Below, one piece after another: positions 10,769-21,659 of a stretch of DNA of 64,000 nt. Source of the DNA: Dermacentor variabilis (lineage: Eukaryota > Arthropoda > Arachnida > Ixodida > Ixodidae); the NCBI RefSeq assembly GCF_050947875.1, contig NC_134576.1, positions 55,804,255-55,868,254 on the forward strand. The letters are read 5' to 3'. The notes under the pieces are model-generated. The model saw only the letters and a list, made by a program, of their open reading frames with translations. It had not been told where the DNA came from and did no database searches. Each line of letters begins with the position of its first letter. Positions within the stretch are counted from its first letter, which is position 1. The translations under genes were made by a program, and so were the position numbers.

Positions 10769-12479
10769 TCATCACCAGCGGTTTCGCGTAGCTTGTTGTG
10801 GGTCGTGGCTAACGCCGTGGCCAACGTTTTGTCGTGGCTGGCACGCAGACGCGGCTACGTGAAACTGGCGTAACTGTGTGCTGGCGCGGTCGCGAGCCGA
10901 GGGTAACGCGACTTTCCGTCCCATCCATCGAAGCGCCCTCTCCGCCCTGCCGATTGATAGGAATCGGGACCTACGCCGGTGCGACAGTTTACGCTGCGAG
11001 GATCGCTGGGCGAAACCCATGCCGACAAGATCGGAACCTGTGAGATGGAGTCGTATTCCACCACTACTACTAATGATACGCAGCGCGATGCCCTCAAGTG
11101 GAAACAAAACGCCCTTGCGATTACTGTGCTGCTCACGTCCTGTTAATGCAATTCGGCATACATCGACACGGCGTGAAAGCACTGAATAGTTCTTCAAAGT
11201 ACGTGCGCTGGCACAAAACGTTATAAACAGTCCCGAAAGAGCCTATATTGTGTTGGAAGTTAAAGTTCACTCTAGATATCAATAAATGTTGCAGGTATGT
11301 GCCAATTTCTTCACCTAATTGCAGAGAACTGTCTCTGGCCGTTATTGCATTTTTATGGCTTCCTCCATGTCCCAATATGCTGAATTTCAAGTACATTGAA
11401 GTTGTTGCAGATGCGAAATGCCACTTTTATAATGTATTTGGTTCGCCTGTTAAATATAGTTTAAAAAGTTCTGTTCAAAAATAAATTCCCATCTTTTTAC
11501 AACTGGGATAAATAATGTTAGAGGTGGAAAGCTGTTATAATGGCATTGTGCAAGCTAATACTTTAATTTAAGAGCACTGCTTTAAGTGAATTTCTAAAGC
11601 ACAGCAATTTTGCTTGCCTTTTTCTGTTTTATAAACTAAAATGTACATCTTTGAAAGGCAGCCTGACCCTCTTTAAATTCGAAATATTGGACACAGACTG
11701 GGAACACTGCTTTCCAATACACTTGCTGAAACTGCCTTATCAGAACACCCTAGTACACAATGCAGATTCATAAGAAAGTGACAAGACAGTTTGACAATTT
11801 TAATCATTGAAAGACTTAGCTAAACCTTTTTTGGGTTGTTTTTTCTTGCTTTCAGACGCTGCACATTGCCTTTTAAGGCATGTTTTCAGTGTTTCTTTTT
11901 TTATGGGGAGGGCATGTTAACATCTTTTACACCATGTCAATTATGTGGTGCCATAATGTGTTCTTGGATGGAGTCTTGCCCTTTCATTCAGTGCAATATA
12001 ATGTCGTTTATTGTGTCATAGGCCGTTTTACATTTGAGTATAAGTGTAGCATTTTGCTAAGTTTTGCCTCTGTCACCCAAGCTTGCAAGTTCGCTACCCA
12101 CTGCTGGTGACGTGTGACACATGTGACTTTTGATCAATAAAAGGAAGTCTGTCATTTATCCTGTGCACAGGTTGTCTTTTTGGATTACAATTTGTTGCCT
12201 ATATTAGTTCTTTTGTTGCATCTCAGATTAGGAATGGCTATCATAGTTGACATCATTTAACCATATTGCACACAATGTGGATATGTACTTGCAATATATG
12301 GCCACCATAAATATAAATAGAAGTATTATAATTCAAGAATAGTGCCTTTGCATGGTGGGACAGCCATGAATTGTAGCTACAAGGTACCAGCGCTGCAAGT
12401 AGCACTGTTTGTGCAGAATATAGTTCAACTCAAATACTTTCAAACATCATTGTTTTTGTCTGCATTTGTATAGCTCCAG
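10769..12479. other. Unassigned interior of the TIR element
   Basis: The first 400 bp are GC-rich with overlapping short frames on both strands (for example 10772-11197 minus) and no recognisable domain. From ~11200 it turns AT-rich with only short frames. I see no transposase motif. Confidence 0.4.
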
Positions 12480-14000
12480 TTCCTGTGAACAACACACATA
12501 TCGTGGAAGAGTGGCTTGCACCTGCAGTTGGGCCCAATGAATAGCCAAATTTCTGCACGTTTTCATGTTATTAGCATATTAGTAGAGGTGGTCGTTCTTA
12601 TAGCAGCCTGTTTGCCCAGTGTAGAAGCCACTGCGGGTGTCAGGATGTTGTACACATCTTCGGCTTTGCAGGGGACACAGCATCTGGCACATAGTTTGTC
12701 ACAGGCCATGTCTTTGGGGCAAGTTGGGTTTACTCACTTGCAAAGGGAGAACCAAGCTTGTTGGATAAGAATTAAACCGCCTGTACACTCAGTGGCCTTC
12801 TTCATTTTGTGTGACATATATGGTTATAGCTGCCCTTGCCTTATGCATTTCTTGTCCGGCAGCAGTCCTGCTTTTGAAACACTCGGGATAGCTTTTAGCA
12901 AGCTGGACAGGAATAGCACTGAAAAACCAGCAGATGTTAATTGTCGCACTTGTCATGCGAAGCTTCCTACAGTATGATGAGGACGGAAATTAATGAAGGT
13001 GCTCCTCAAGGCCTTCTAGCTTGTCATGAGTTTGGAGCAACATGATGTATAGCACTTTTCTGATCGCATACTATGGGTTCAGCAGGTGTGGCCATGGTTT
13101 AAGTGCAGTGCAAGGTCAAGAAAACATATCTATGAGCAACACCCTGGTAAAGGAGACGCTGGGAAAACTAATGGGAAGCCTGTTGAACATCTAATTGACC
13201 AAGTTGCTGGCTTCATCAGGCAAAGTGTGATAAAGAGAAGAAAGTCATCAACACATCAGAATGTTTTTGCATATAGACACTGCTAAGGTTCTCAGGCACG
13301 CCAACAAGTCTTAGTGCGCAGGCTATGCAAGACCAACTACATATGCCTTCTGTTTGGACAAAGAACTGTTCATTGTAACTGGATGAAGATGGAGTGGACA
13401 GAAATAAACGGCAGCTCTATTAATCTGGTTTCACTGGCATTAACACTGATATGTAAGTGCGCATTGCCATACTCCGCAATGCCTTCTTGGGTGACATCAA
13501 GGACTAGCTTGAGGCAAAGGATAATAGACATCTTTACAAGCTAAAAATGCATGCATGGAGAGCACTTCGTGTCCAAAAAGTAGGCACTTCCACAGGGGCA
13601 CTGGAAAAGGAACATATTATTGACAGTGGGCAAAGACAAGCTTCTCTGCTACTATACACCCAGCATTGTTGCCATGTAACGACATCTGAAACAATCCCTC
13701 TCAAAGAGGAAATCATCTTTGTGTATCCACAAAGAGGGCAGCAGGCAAAGCCCCTTCAGCAATGATGCCAGCTTCAAAAGGCTCACTTGCACATCCTGAA
13801 TGCTTTCTTCTTGGACTTTGCTGGGTGCAAGCATTCTACTGTCCAAAAGTTGTCATTGAGAGCACTGTTCGTTTGGTTGCAATACAGTTCTGAAGTGATT
13901 GCAACAAATTTCCCTTCCTAGTTGGTCTGGAGGCTCACGGTGCTCATGAAGCAACACCATGAGATAAGCAAGGTGACAGGATGCCTCCAAGCCCTTGTTT
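12480..14000 (-). pseudogene. Penelope-like retroelement relic (GIY-YIG end)
   Basis: On the minus strand 12730-12590 reads, with a frameshift, a Cys-rich lead-in (CARCCVPCKAEDVYNI) followed by RSGFYTGQTGCYKNDHLY. This resembles the GIY-YIG core CxxxYIGQTxRxxNxRLxxH of Penelope-like elements. It is followed by NLAIHWAQ and a Cys/Pro pattern expected after the core. Upstream on the same strand (13850-13000) there are degenerate blocks reminiscent of the end of the Penelope reverse transcriptase. Many stops and frameshifts are present, so boundaries are approximate. Confidence 0.5.
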
Positions 14001-14704
14001 ATTTATCACACTGTTTTGTTAGTAACAACCATGAGATCTGAGACCAACAAGCTCACGTTCGGCAATCTAATGGTTACTGTGGAGGATCCATAATAAAAAG
14101 CACAAAACAGAAAACTCAACAGAAAGGATAAGGCACCATTTAACACTTAGTATTGCTGCAGCCCACCCCCTTTTATTTTGTCTGGTCATGCTACATTTTT
14201 TTCTATAGATAGGCATGGACTTATCCTGTGCGCAGCTTACTGCAGAGAGCATAGGTGATGTTCCCAATCGGTGTCCGATTTTTATATACACTATGTGCTG
14301 GCTCAAAGAGGCTCGAAACACTGCAATGGAAGCTTCTAGTAGAAAAGGTACCTGGAATAAAAAAACTGTGCTACAACCACCTTGGCAACATCTTGTCCCC
14401 TTAATAAAAATTGTGCTTCCGTATCAACTTCAGCCCTCCAGTTTAGAGTAAGTACCAGTGCACTTATGAACAACGAATTAATTCTCAAAGAGCACGTGCA
14501 GTCCAGCCAGAAGCATAGGCATGAATCTGCATTGTGCTCCTGCATTGAAGGTGAATAATGCATTACAAAATGGCGAATGTGCCTTAGTAAGCTTCCCGGC
14601 AATATGAATTTGTAATGTACAAAGAATTGTCAATAAAGCTTACCAAGAGCACAGATGCACTTGCAAATTATATCACAATTGAAAATAATGAGTAAACCTA
14701 TGTG
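14001..14704. other. Unassigned interior of the TIR element
   Basis: Short frames only (for example 14067-14321 and 14336-14602, minus). They may be eroded upstream parts of the Penelope-like relic, but no motif supports it. Confidence 0.35.
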
Positions 14705-14860
14705 CCATTTCCACTCTTAGTATGCTTTACTGCACGATGATACACCCCTGTATTGCAGTGTAGCAAGCTACGAAAGAAACGTTGCATAATTGAGCTTTTT
14801 AAGATTACCTTTTTCGCAATACACCTATGTACAGCGGTGAAGCATACTAAAAGTGGAAAG
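14705..14860. repeat. Imperfect fold-back repeat with ~45-bp arms
   Basis: The left arm near 14705-14757 (TTTCCACTCTTAGTATGCTT and on) is the reverse complement, with mismatches, of 14811-14860 (GAAGCATACTAAAAGTGGAA). A third, direct-orientation relative (CCACCTTTAGTATCCTTCAG) lies at 14970-15000. The shape is like a small MITE or an inverted duplicate of one. Confidence 0.6.
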
Positions 14861-16075
14861 GGGCCACTGTCACTGGACATAAAAAGAGTTCTTTAATTAT
14901 ACACTCGCGCAACCGCCGCCTCTCAGGTCGCCTGAGTGGACATACTATGCTGGGTGATAGCGGTCCCCTCCCACCTTTAGTATCCTTCAGCGCGTGACTA
15001 AAATGTACTGCGGCGAAGAAGCAGTACATTTGTATTGGGTGAATAAACAAATGGTTTTTACAACAGTACAGAAATAAACGCGCACCATGCATCAGTCTAC
15101 CACATGGAAAAGGGTCGCAACAAAAGCTAGCTGATTCACACAGGCTGTGTAGCCCGCTTATCAGTCGTAAATGCTATTATAGGAAATTCAAAATTTCAGA
15201 CACACAGAAATATGTTTATATGTTTACGTTCGCACTCCTTGCGTAATAAGACTGCCAGAACTTCCACAGTAGGAAGTAATTTACAACACACAAATGCGAA
15301 CAACACAGACATATGCCTTGTTTTCAACTCGGTCGTCATGCAAATGACATATAGCACGGAAAAACGTGAACATGCTGTGTGTTAGCATCGTAAACTTCAT
15401 ACTAGGCAAGGAGCACACCACAATCCCGCGACAGCCGCTAATGAGACCAAAACGGGAGCACATATCTGTGAACGTGCAAATGGAGACCCCTAAGCCATTC
15501 TGTTCTTCCACCACCCCCCGCTGCACGGCTGCACCACTCGTATCAAGCACAGCACACCTAACACACATTCAGCGCTGAACAGTGCATGGGCGGTCGACGC
15601 AGTCGCATTTACATGACTTGTAGCGAGCAGCACATCCCTCGATGTCCGTTAAGCAAAGTCGGACACGGCGACGCCACATCGCGGTTCGTAGAACTTCGCT
15701 GCCGAGGCGCTAGGCCAGTTCGACATTTCAATTGTCAAGGAAGCACGGGTCACACAACGCAGATTCTGTACTGCCAGAGCTCACCGAGGCGAAAGTCGCA
15801 CTGCCGCACCACCACTACTCGCGGCTTTCCGCCAAGTAACACAGAACCTAACACCAACACACAAGCAACGCAAGCACGATCGCATAAGCAACGTTGAACA
15901 ACGCACCGTCCGCGCGAGCCGGAGAACGATCACGCCGAGAACGAACACACCACGGCGCCGCTCGGCGCCACCATCATGCCTTCTCAAAAATCCCTAAACG
16001 ATCCTGTCCTTAGGCACCTATGATCAGGTCACGTGAGGGATTTTTATACGGAGAACACCGGGAACGAGAGTTATC
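14861..16075. other. Unassigned right interior of the TIR element
   Basis: Short overlapping frames in several phases. The last 300 bp are GC-rich and contain CACGTG (16030) and a 10-bp inverted repeat AAAAATCCCT/AGGGATTTTT near 15987-16045. It could be a promoter region, but nothing decides it. Confidence 0.35.
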
Positions 16076-16185
16076 GCTTGGCGCCGTTGCTAGGGGTGAC
16101 ATCACGGCGTCCCGCAGGCTCGTAAGCCAATAGCGTGGTGCTGCGGTTGCCATGCGTTGTACTTTCTGGATATTCCAAATACGCT
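16076..16185 (-). repeat. Right terminal inverted repeat (~110 bp)
   Basis: Reverse complement partner of 10663-10768. One extra base (A in element orientation) lies at the outer tip compared with the left end. Confidence 0.85.
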
Positions 16186-16453
16186 GCCGGGACTTGTTTA
16201 ACCCCGAAGCTATTCAAGGAGCGGCAGGGCTCCTGGAACTAATCGAATTGTTGTCGCCGCTGTCGTCCCCTCTGTCTTCTCCGAATAGCCGGGGTTAACC
16301 ATTGTATATTTCCCGCGCTTCATTTTCAACACAGGTGCGCCGCTCGTAGCTTGGTAGCACGCTGCACGGAACTTCTATGTAGGCCTCTTTTGTGTGACGT
16401 AGCTCAAGGGGAGAGGGTCAACCAGAAGGCCTTAAGTTCTCTAGAGGGTGTTG
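16186..16453 (-). repeat. 5' terminal segment of the P-superfamily element
   Basis: Collinear with 48898-49163 (shared blocks TATTCAAGGAGC, GGAACTAATCGAATTG, GTGACGTAGCTCAAGGGG, CCTTAAGTTCTCTAGAGG). Similarity stops in both copies right after GAGGGTGTTG, so in element orientation the terminus reads CAACACCCTCTAGAG, with the CA start usual in the P superfamily. It is the outer end of the element whose exons begin at 10514, displaced by the 5.5-kb insert. Confidence 0.75.
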
Positions 16454-17077
16454 AAAGGGCTCGGCCACCTTGATCGGCGCGCGTGCGCGCGACGATCGAC
16501 GAGGGCATGCAAGGGAAACGGATTTTCGGGTTCGCCCGCTACATAGATGGCGCCAATTACCTCTGCCACTGAAACCGGGGAGTTTCCCCTCACTTACCTG
16601 GACGCCGGGCGTCTAGTTCACTTCGGTGCTCTTTCCCTCCACTTCACTTCTTGGCGTTGGCACACACTCTCTCCTCTTTCCTTGCCCGGACAACTACCCT
16701 CCTTACGTAATGCCGTTCGCTGATACGCGTGGAAGCTATTCCACAGGCTGCTTTCCTATGCGCATGCGTGTAGTGGCGGAGAACGGCGGCAGCGCAGCAG
16801 CTGGCGGGGCGGCGAGCATCGAGCTTGTCTGTTAGAAACTCGGATCCTCGGCCGTCCAGATTCGACAGCGATCAAAGAGGTAACGTTACGTGCACAAAAA
16901 ATAAAGAACGCCCCTGTTCTTTTCTGCACGTGTGCAAAATATTTGTAAATATTCCTAGAGAAATTGATGAAAAATAAAGTTGTAGAAGAAGGCGGAGCAG
17001 AAGTAAAGATTATAAATGCGTAAAAATTCGCTTGCCTTCCCAACCAGGAAGCCTGTTCGTTGGTTGTGTAAGACGAT
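16454..17077. other. Unassigned DNA
   Basis: GC-rich at first, with a near-palindromic CpG run around 16480-16505 (GGCGCGCGTGCGCGCGAC), then AT-rich. No convincing frame. Confidence 0.4.
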
Positions 17078-17210
17078 CGCTTTCGAGATTGGGGCCGCAG
17101 CAGCGAAGGAATTGACCTTCGTGCTGCCTCTCGCCTCAACGCGAACTAAGCGGCGAGAACACAGCGCGCACGAAGCCACCAACTCTCGATGCACTCTACC
17201 TCGATCGAAG
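17078..17210 (+). repeat. Direct repeat a (~130 bp)
   Basis: Matches 17443-17572 in the same orientation, for example AACGCGAACTAA and GGCGAGAA, with moderate divergence. The two copies bracket the SINE at 17225-17442. Confidence 0.75.
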
Positions 17211-17224
17211 CTCGTTTTCAAGGT

Positions 17225-17442
17225 AGCTAACTGACGAGCATGAGGTCGCGGAATCGGATCAAGGCCGTGGCGGCCACATTTCGATGGGGTTGAAATGCAC
17301 AAACCCCTGTGTACCATTGTGGGCACGTGTAAGATCCCTTGGTGGTCAAAATTAATCCCCACTACGTCTCCCCCACTACGGTGGGCTTCATAATCAAATC
17401 GTGGTTTTGGCGTGTAAAACAGCAGAATCCAATTCAATTCAA
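17225..17442 (+). repeat. Ruka-type SINE, 5' truncated
   Basis: Contains GAGCATGAGGTCGCGG, then GTGGCGGCCACATTTCGATG, then TGGTCAAAATTAATCC, then ATAATCAAATCGTGGTTTTG and a final GTAAAAC. The A-box part is missing. Confidence 0.8.
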
Positions 17443-17572
17443 CGCTTTCAAGATAGGACGCGCAGCAACGAGGGAATTAATCTTCGCGCTCCCTCTCGCT
17501 TGAACGCGAACTAAATGGCGAGAATACAGCGCACACGAAGCTATCAGCCCTCGACGCATTCTGGCCCCATCG
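17443..17572 (+). repeat. Direct repeat b (~130 bp)
   Basis: Partner of 17078-17210. Confidence 0.75.
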
Positions 17573-17905
17573 CAGATTGCTTAAAAATAGATCCTCCGCG
17601 GCCGCTCCATGCGCCGCCACCGCCGGAGTACGGTTGATAACGATTCCCATCGAGAGGAGGCAGCGCCATCTACCACGTCTACATACGACGTCTGCCAAAT
17701 GTGACCGCTCAGTTATGTCACGTACTGCAGCGCAGATCGGCCAGTGCTCATCTTTCACGAAGCAGCGTCTTCATCCAAATGCACCATCACCCAATTTAAA
17801 GTTAAAGAAGAAGCGGAACAAGCAGAATAAAACAACAGACAGTGTAGATAATAAATGCATATATACTGCATTTACACAATCTGAACCGTCCATGTAAATG
17901 TTGCT

Positions 17906-17906
<1 letters not shown>
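17573..17906. other. Unassigned DNA
   Basis: About 330 bp between the direct repeat and the LINE tail. One 106-codon plus-strand frame (17577-17897) ends in a Lys/Asn-rich stretch and has no motif. Confidence 0.35.
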
Positions 17907-17949
<43 letters not shown>

Positions 17950-17952
17950 TTC
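17907..17952 (-). repeat. (ATTT)n tail of the CR1/L2-like LINE
   Basis: About 11 uninterrupted units of ATTT/TTTA. On the minus strand this is a TAAA-type microsatellite directly at the 3' end of the LINE, so it is read as the retrotransposition tail. Confidence 0.8.
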
Positions 17953-18132
17953 ATACAACAGCGCAATTTGAGCTATAGCAGGAGTGGGTTAAGAAAAGGT
18001 ACAGAAAATACATTGGAGTATACAGCGGTAGACACCAGTGAATCACTTTTACAAAAAGAGCACTGATGAAAGAAAATGAAAGAAAAATACACAAGAAGTT
18101 ATACAAATGCTGCCAGACATGGGTGAGCACGA

Positions 18133-18966
18133 TTATGCATGTGGGATGGCGGTTGCAAAAATTTGGGATGAGCATGAGCGAATGGACCCAGGTAATGAAT
18201 TCCAGTCTTCGATTGAGCAAGGGAAAAAGCTGAATTTGAACATGTTAGTACGTGCGTAGTAGGGTATCAAGTTTAGGTCATGATGTCTTCTCGTTGATGA
18301 TCCCGGCGCGAAGTTAATGTAATTATCATTTGAAAGCCTAACTAAAGAATTGACAATGAAATGCAAGAATTTTAATGATTCGACATGGCGACGAGAAGAG
18401 AGCGTGTTTAGGTTCAAGGAAGAAAGTGTTGAAGAGGGCGAAAAGTCGCGATCGTAACGATGACATATAAATCGCACAGCTTTTTTCTGTGTAGCTTCTA
18501 GTTTATTAATCTCTAACTGCTTATGCGGGCTCCAAACTACAGATGCATAATCAAGAACAGGGCGGATTAGAGATTTATACATTAATAACTTTGTGTCTTT
18601 AGGAGATCGGGTTAGCGTTCGCCTCAAGTGACCTAATTTTTTTTGTGCTTTACTGCCTATGTAGTCAATGTGTTTGGACCATGACATGTTATGCGTAAAA
18701 ATGACACCAAGATACTTATACTCAGAAACCTTATCTATAGCACGGCCATTGAACGAGTAACTGAAAAGGGAGGCGGAAAATTTGTTGCAGAAAGACACTA
18801 GAACGGTTTTATTGAAATTAATGTTCATTTGCAAAGTGTTACACCAATCGCAAAATCTAGAAAACGACTCTTGAAGGCGATAATGATCATTAGAAGATTT
18901 AATCACTTCATATAGAACGCAGTCAGCAGCATAGAGACGGATGTTAGAACAGCAGTGAAGTGGCAA
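18133..18966 (-). pseudogene. LINE reverse transcriptase, C-terminal part
   Basis: The frame opens just after the conserved GVPQGSVLGPLLF motif, read in another phase at 19017-18980. It carries the catalytic YxDD box as YAAD (LYAADCVLY), so the first Asp is replaced by Ala. It continues through KYLGVIF, KLGHLRR, YKSLIRPVLDYASVVW and a C-terminal domain ending before the tail. Length fits the thumb and C-terminal parts of CR1/L2-group ORF2. Confidence 0.85.
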
Positions 18967-19058
18967 ATCGTTTTTCTATAATAAAAAAGAAGCGGCCCAA
19001 GGACGGAGCCTTGGGGCACACCTGATGTCACATCAACAGTAGCGGAGTCAGTCGAACT

Positions 19059-20051
19059 CTAAGAGACGAACTGGGAGCGAAATGAGAGAAAGCTTAAAAT
19101 CCAGTTAACTAAATGAGGAGTATTCATTACAGCATTAGGTTTAGCAATAAGTTTAGAATGTAAAACGGTGTGAAATGCCATCGAGAAATCTATAAAAATG
19201 GCATCAACCTGGTTGCCTACATCAAGCTTAAATGAAATGTCATGCGTGAACTCAACTAGCTGCGTTAACGTGCTAAAACCACGCCTAAACCCATGTTGCA
19301 TGTTAGACAGTAAATTATTTGATTCCAGAAAGAGCGTGATGTGCTTATGAATTATGTGTTCCAACATTTTGCATGACTGTGACGTCAGTGAAATCGGTCT
19401 GTAGTTGGACAAACACTGCTTATCTCCAGATTCATGAAGAGGGAGCACTTTGGCTAACTTCCATGAAGCAGGTACAGTAGAGGATGATAAGGACTTTCTG
19501 AATATGACTGGCAGATATTTTGATGACCACAACGAATAACGAACAAGGAACGCGTTGTGTATCCCGCCCGGACCGGTGCATTTCTTAACATCCAGGTTTA
19601 ATATAAGGTTGAGGATGCCTTCGCAGTTTATCTCAACGTCACTGATTGCTTCAGAAGAAACTATATTGGTAAGTGTCGGGATAAAGTTGTTATCGGAAAC
19701 AAACACGGATTGGAAATACTTGTTGAAAGCATCGGATATCACCGCCGGGTCGTTGATGACGTCATTATCTATTTTGAAAGAAGTGGATGAAGCATCGCGA
19801 GGTAAAATAGAAGACCAAAATTTTCGTGGGTTAGTTCTTAAAAAATTGTGCAGGCAAACACGAAATAAGAAATCCTTGGCATTTTGCAACTTAAGATTGA
19901 GTTCATTCTTTGCCTTAACATATCTATCCAACGCCATGGGATCAGCGCCTCTTCTGGAACGCCTTAACCTTCGAACGCGACGGGACAAATGCAAGATATC
20001 GCGAGTCATCCATGGAATGTTAGAATTTCTTTTCTTAGTTTTGATGGGCAC
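19059..20051 (-). pseudogene. LINE endonuclease-RT linker and N-terminal reverse transcriptase
   Basis: Begins with a basic linker (PWMTRDILHLSRRVRRLRR) and contains WKLAKVLPLHESGDK, NYRPISLTS, QHGFRRGFSTLTQL and AIFIDFSMAFHTV. The last is the RT motif A region, where DxSKAFD has become DFSMAFH. It ends ~40 bp before GVPQGS because of a frameshift. Confidence 0.85.
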
Positions 20052-20199
20052 AAAACGTTCGATACATGATTTGACAAGACGCTCAAAGGAATTAGGAAGG
20101 CAGTTGACGTCCTGGTTGTCTGCAAGTGCACTAAACGTATCGAAATGATGAGATAAGACATCAGTAATAGAATTGTCGTCCGCACGAGTGAAATCAGGG

Positions 20200-20860
20200 A
20201 ACTAGTAAACGTGTAGGGCGATTTAGAAATTGGACAGGAGAGTGACACTAAAACGTCTTTATGGTCTGAAATACCATCAATTACCTCGCAAGAAAAGTCA
20301 CGTTCGGCTAGGTTAGCGCTTAAAAAAACTTAGTCAAGGACGGAACTTAATCTGGTTGCACTAGAAACAACCTGGGTGAGACCAAAGGACAAGGAAATGT
20401 TTATTATTTCTTTACAAATAGCTGTGTCGCGACCGACTACAGACAATGATGGCCAGTGGATCCCAGGGGCGTTGAAGTCACCCATGCAGATAAAACTCGA
20501 CGAAGCAATGTTAATCTCGATCATGAAATTTGCAACAGCATGAAGAACATCAAGAGTAGAGCCGGGGGGACGATATATAACACTAATCACAATACACCGA
20601 TTATGAAGGTAAATTTTACACCACACGGATTCTGTTTCTGGAGGAGAAGGCAAGACTGAGAATCGTAAATCCGACCGGATAAGCAGTGCCACGCCACCAC
20701 CAGTACCGCAAATCCTGTCTAAGCGCACGGAAACAAAACCGGGTGGAGTGAACTCAGATTCGTAGATACCATTGTGCAGCCAAGTCTCTGTGATGCCGAT
20801 AACATGGGGGGAATGAATAGATATAAGGGACAATAAGTCAGGAAATTTTTTAACAATACT
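20200..20860 (-). pseudogene. LINE AP-type endonuclease domain
   Basis: Contains the family signatures in order: VIGITETWL, GGGVALLIRS, VISVIYRPPGS, FICMGDFNAPGIHW and, after a phase change near 20330, SDHKDVLVSLS. These correspond to the catalytic blocks of APE-type LINE endonucleases that nick the target DNA. Confidence 0.85.
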
Positions 20861-20979
20861 ACGAGCGTTTATATTTAAGACAACAAGGTTCCCAAAACGG
20901 CCTGGATGAATTCAGGAATTGGACGGAACGGAAGTCAAACGGCCAGACTCAGAAGAAACACGTTGAGCGGGTGCCATTA

Positions 20980-21375
20980 CTAATCAGTTTGAACTGTCAT
21001 CTCAGCTATAACAGAACCGCTGTCCCTAAAAGAGGGTGACGCGTCCCAGATTTTCTTCCGAATGAACCGAACCCTAGAAGAAAAATCTTCTTTAATGACG
21101 AAATTTGAGCCCTTGAGTTTTGAGACGTTCCTAAGAACCTCGGTTCTGTTGCTGAAGTTAGAAAGCTTTAGAATGACGGGATGAATGTAACCAGTGCGTG
21201 CTCTACTGTGCCTGTGGCAGCGCTCAATATGAGGGAAGCTAGTCTTCAGGTGCTCAGTAAACACAGATGAAACTAGAGTCATCAGGGTGGTAGCGTTTTC
21301 ATTCATTGCTTCAGAAATACCGTGTATTATCAGATTGTTTCTACGAGAATGATTTTTTAAGACCAAGAATGTCAT
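20980..21375 (-). pseudogene. LINE ORF1-like protein, C-terminal part
   Basis: The frame reads RRNNLIIHGISE, then ERCHRHSR, then VILKLSNFSNRTEVLRNVSK and FIRKKIWD. This looks like the RRM plus C-terminal domain of L1-type ORF1 proteins that many CR1/L2 elements also carry. An RNA-chaperone role is known for the family. The N-terminal coiled coil is frameshifted (21376-21560). Confidence 0.65.
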
Positions 21376-21626
21376 TTTTTAAGACCAAGGCCGTTACCTT
21401 AGTAGCCAAGGCACTTATTTTTGCTTCTGTAGGGACCCTCTTCTTATCTGCAAGCCTTGTACAGCGTTACACGGAAACTACACCTGCTCCAGAATATATC
21501 TCTAGCATTTCTGACCTACTTAAGCTTATGTCCATTCCCCGGACTAGGTGTTTGCAGCAAGCTTGGTGAGGAGGGATAAAGGAGCTCAATGGGTGCGTGG
21601 TAAAGTTAGACCATTTCGGCACATCC

Positions 21627-21659
21627 TGTTCACCAGACCAGAGCCTGGTCTGGTGAACA
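21627..21659. repeat. Perfect 14-bp hairpin
   Basis: Arms TGTTCACCAGACCA and TGGTCTGGTGAACA with a 5-nt loop GAGCC. Confidence 0.95.

Larger units (their letters stand above)
10663..16185. mobile_element. 5.5-kb terminal-inverted-repeat DNA element inside the P-superfamily relic
   Basis: The left end GCGTATTTGGAAAATCCAG (10663) is mirrored at the right end (16185 leftward: AGCGTATTTGGAATATCCAG). The inverted similarity extends ~105 bp, roughly 85% by eye. An 8-bp duplication GCCGGGAC flanks it, and the empty site is preserved at 48898. No intact transposase is seen inside. The interior holds a Penelope-like relic (12480-14000), a fold-back repeat (14705-14860) and unassigned DNA, so it is either non-autonomous or carries a product I do not recognise. 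The terminal 400 bp on both sides is GC-rich and contains CpG-rich promoter-like DNA. Confidence 0.8.
17907..21570 (-). mobile_element. CR1/L2-like non-LTR retrotransposon, nearly full length, dead
   Basis: Reading leftward the order is ORF1-like region (21560-20980), AP endonuclease (20860-20210), linker and reverse transcriptase (20051-18133), short 3' UTR and microsatellite tail. This is the layout of Jockey/CR1/L2-group LINEs. The three ORF2 frames (ending at 20833, 20051 and 18966) are in different phases, so at least two frameshifts have occurred. The 5' end is not defined; ORF1-like translation becomes unreadable beyond ~21560. Confidence 0.85.

Noticed and set aside
12516..12977. 153-codon plus-strand frame
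   Set aside because: Antisense to the Penelope-like GIY-YIG relic, with no motif of its own.
19555..20148. 197-codon plus-strand frame
   Set aside because: It is the antisense of the LINE reverse-transcriptase linker region, whose minus-strand reading has clear RT motifs.
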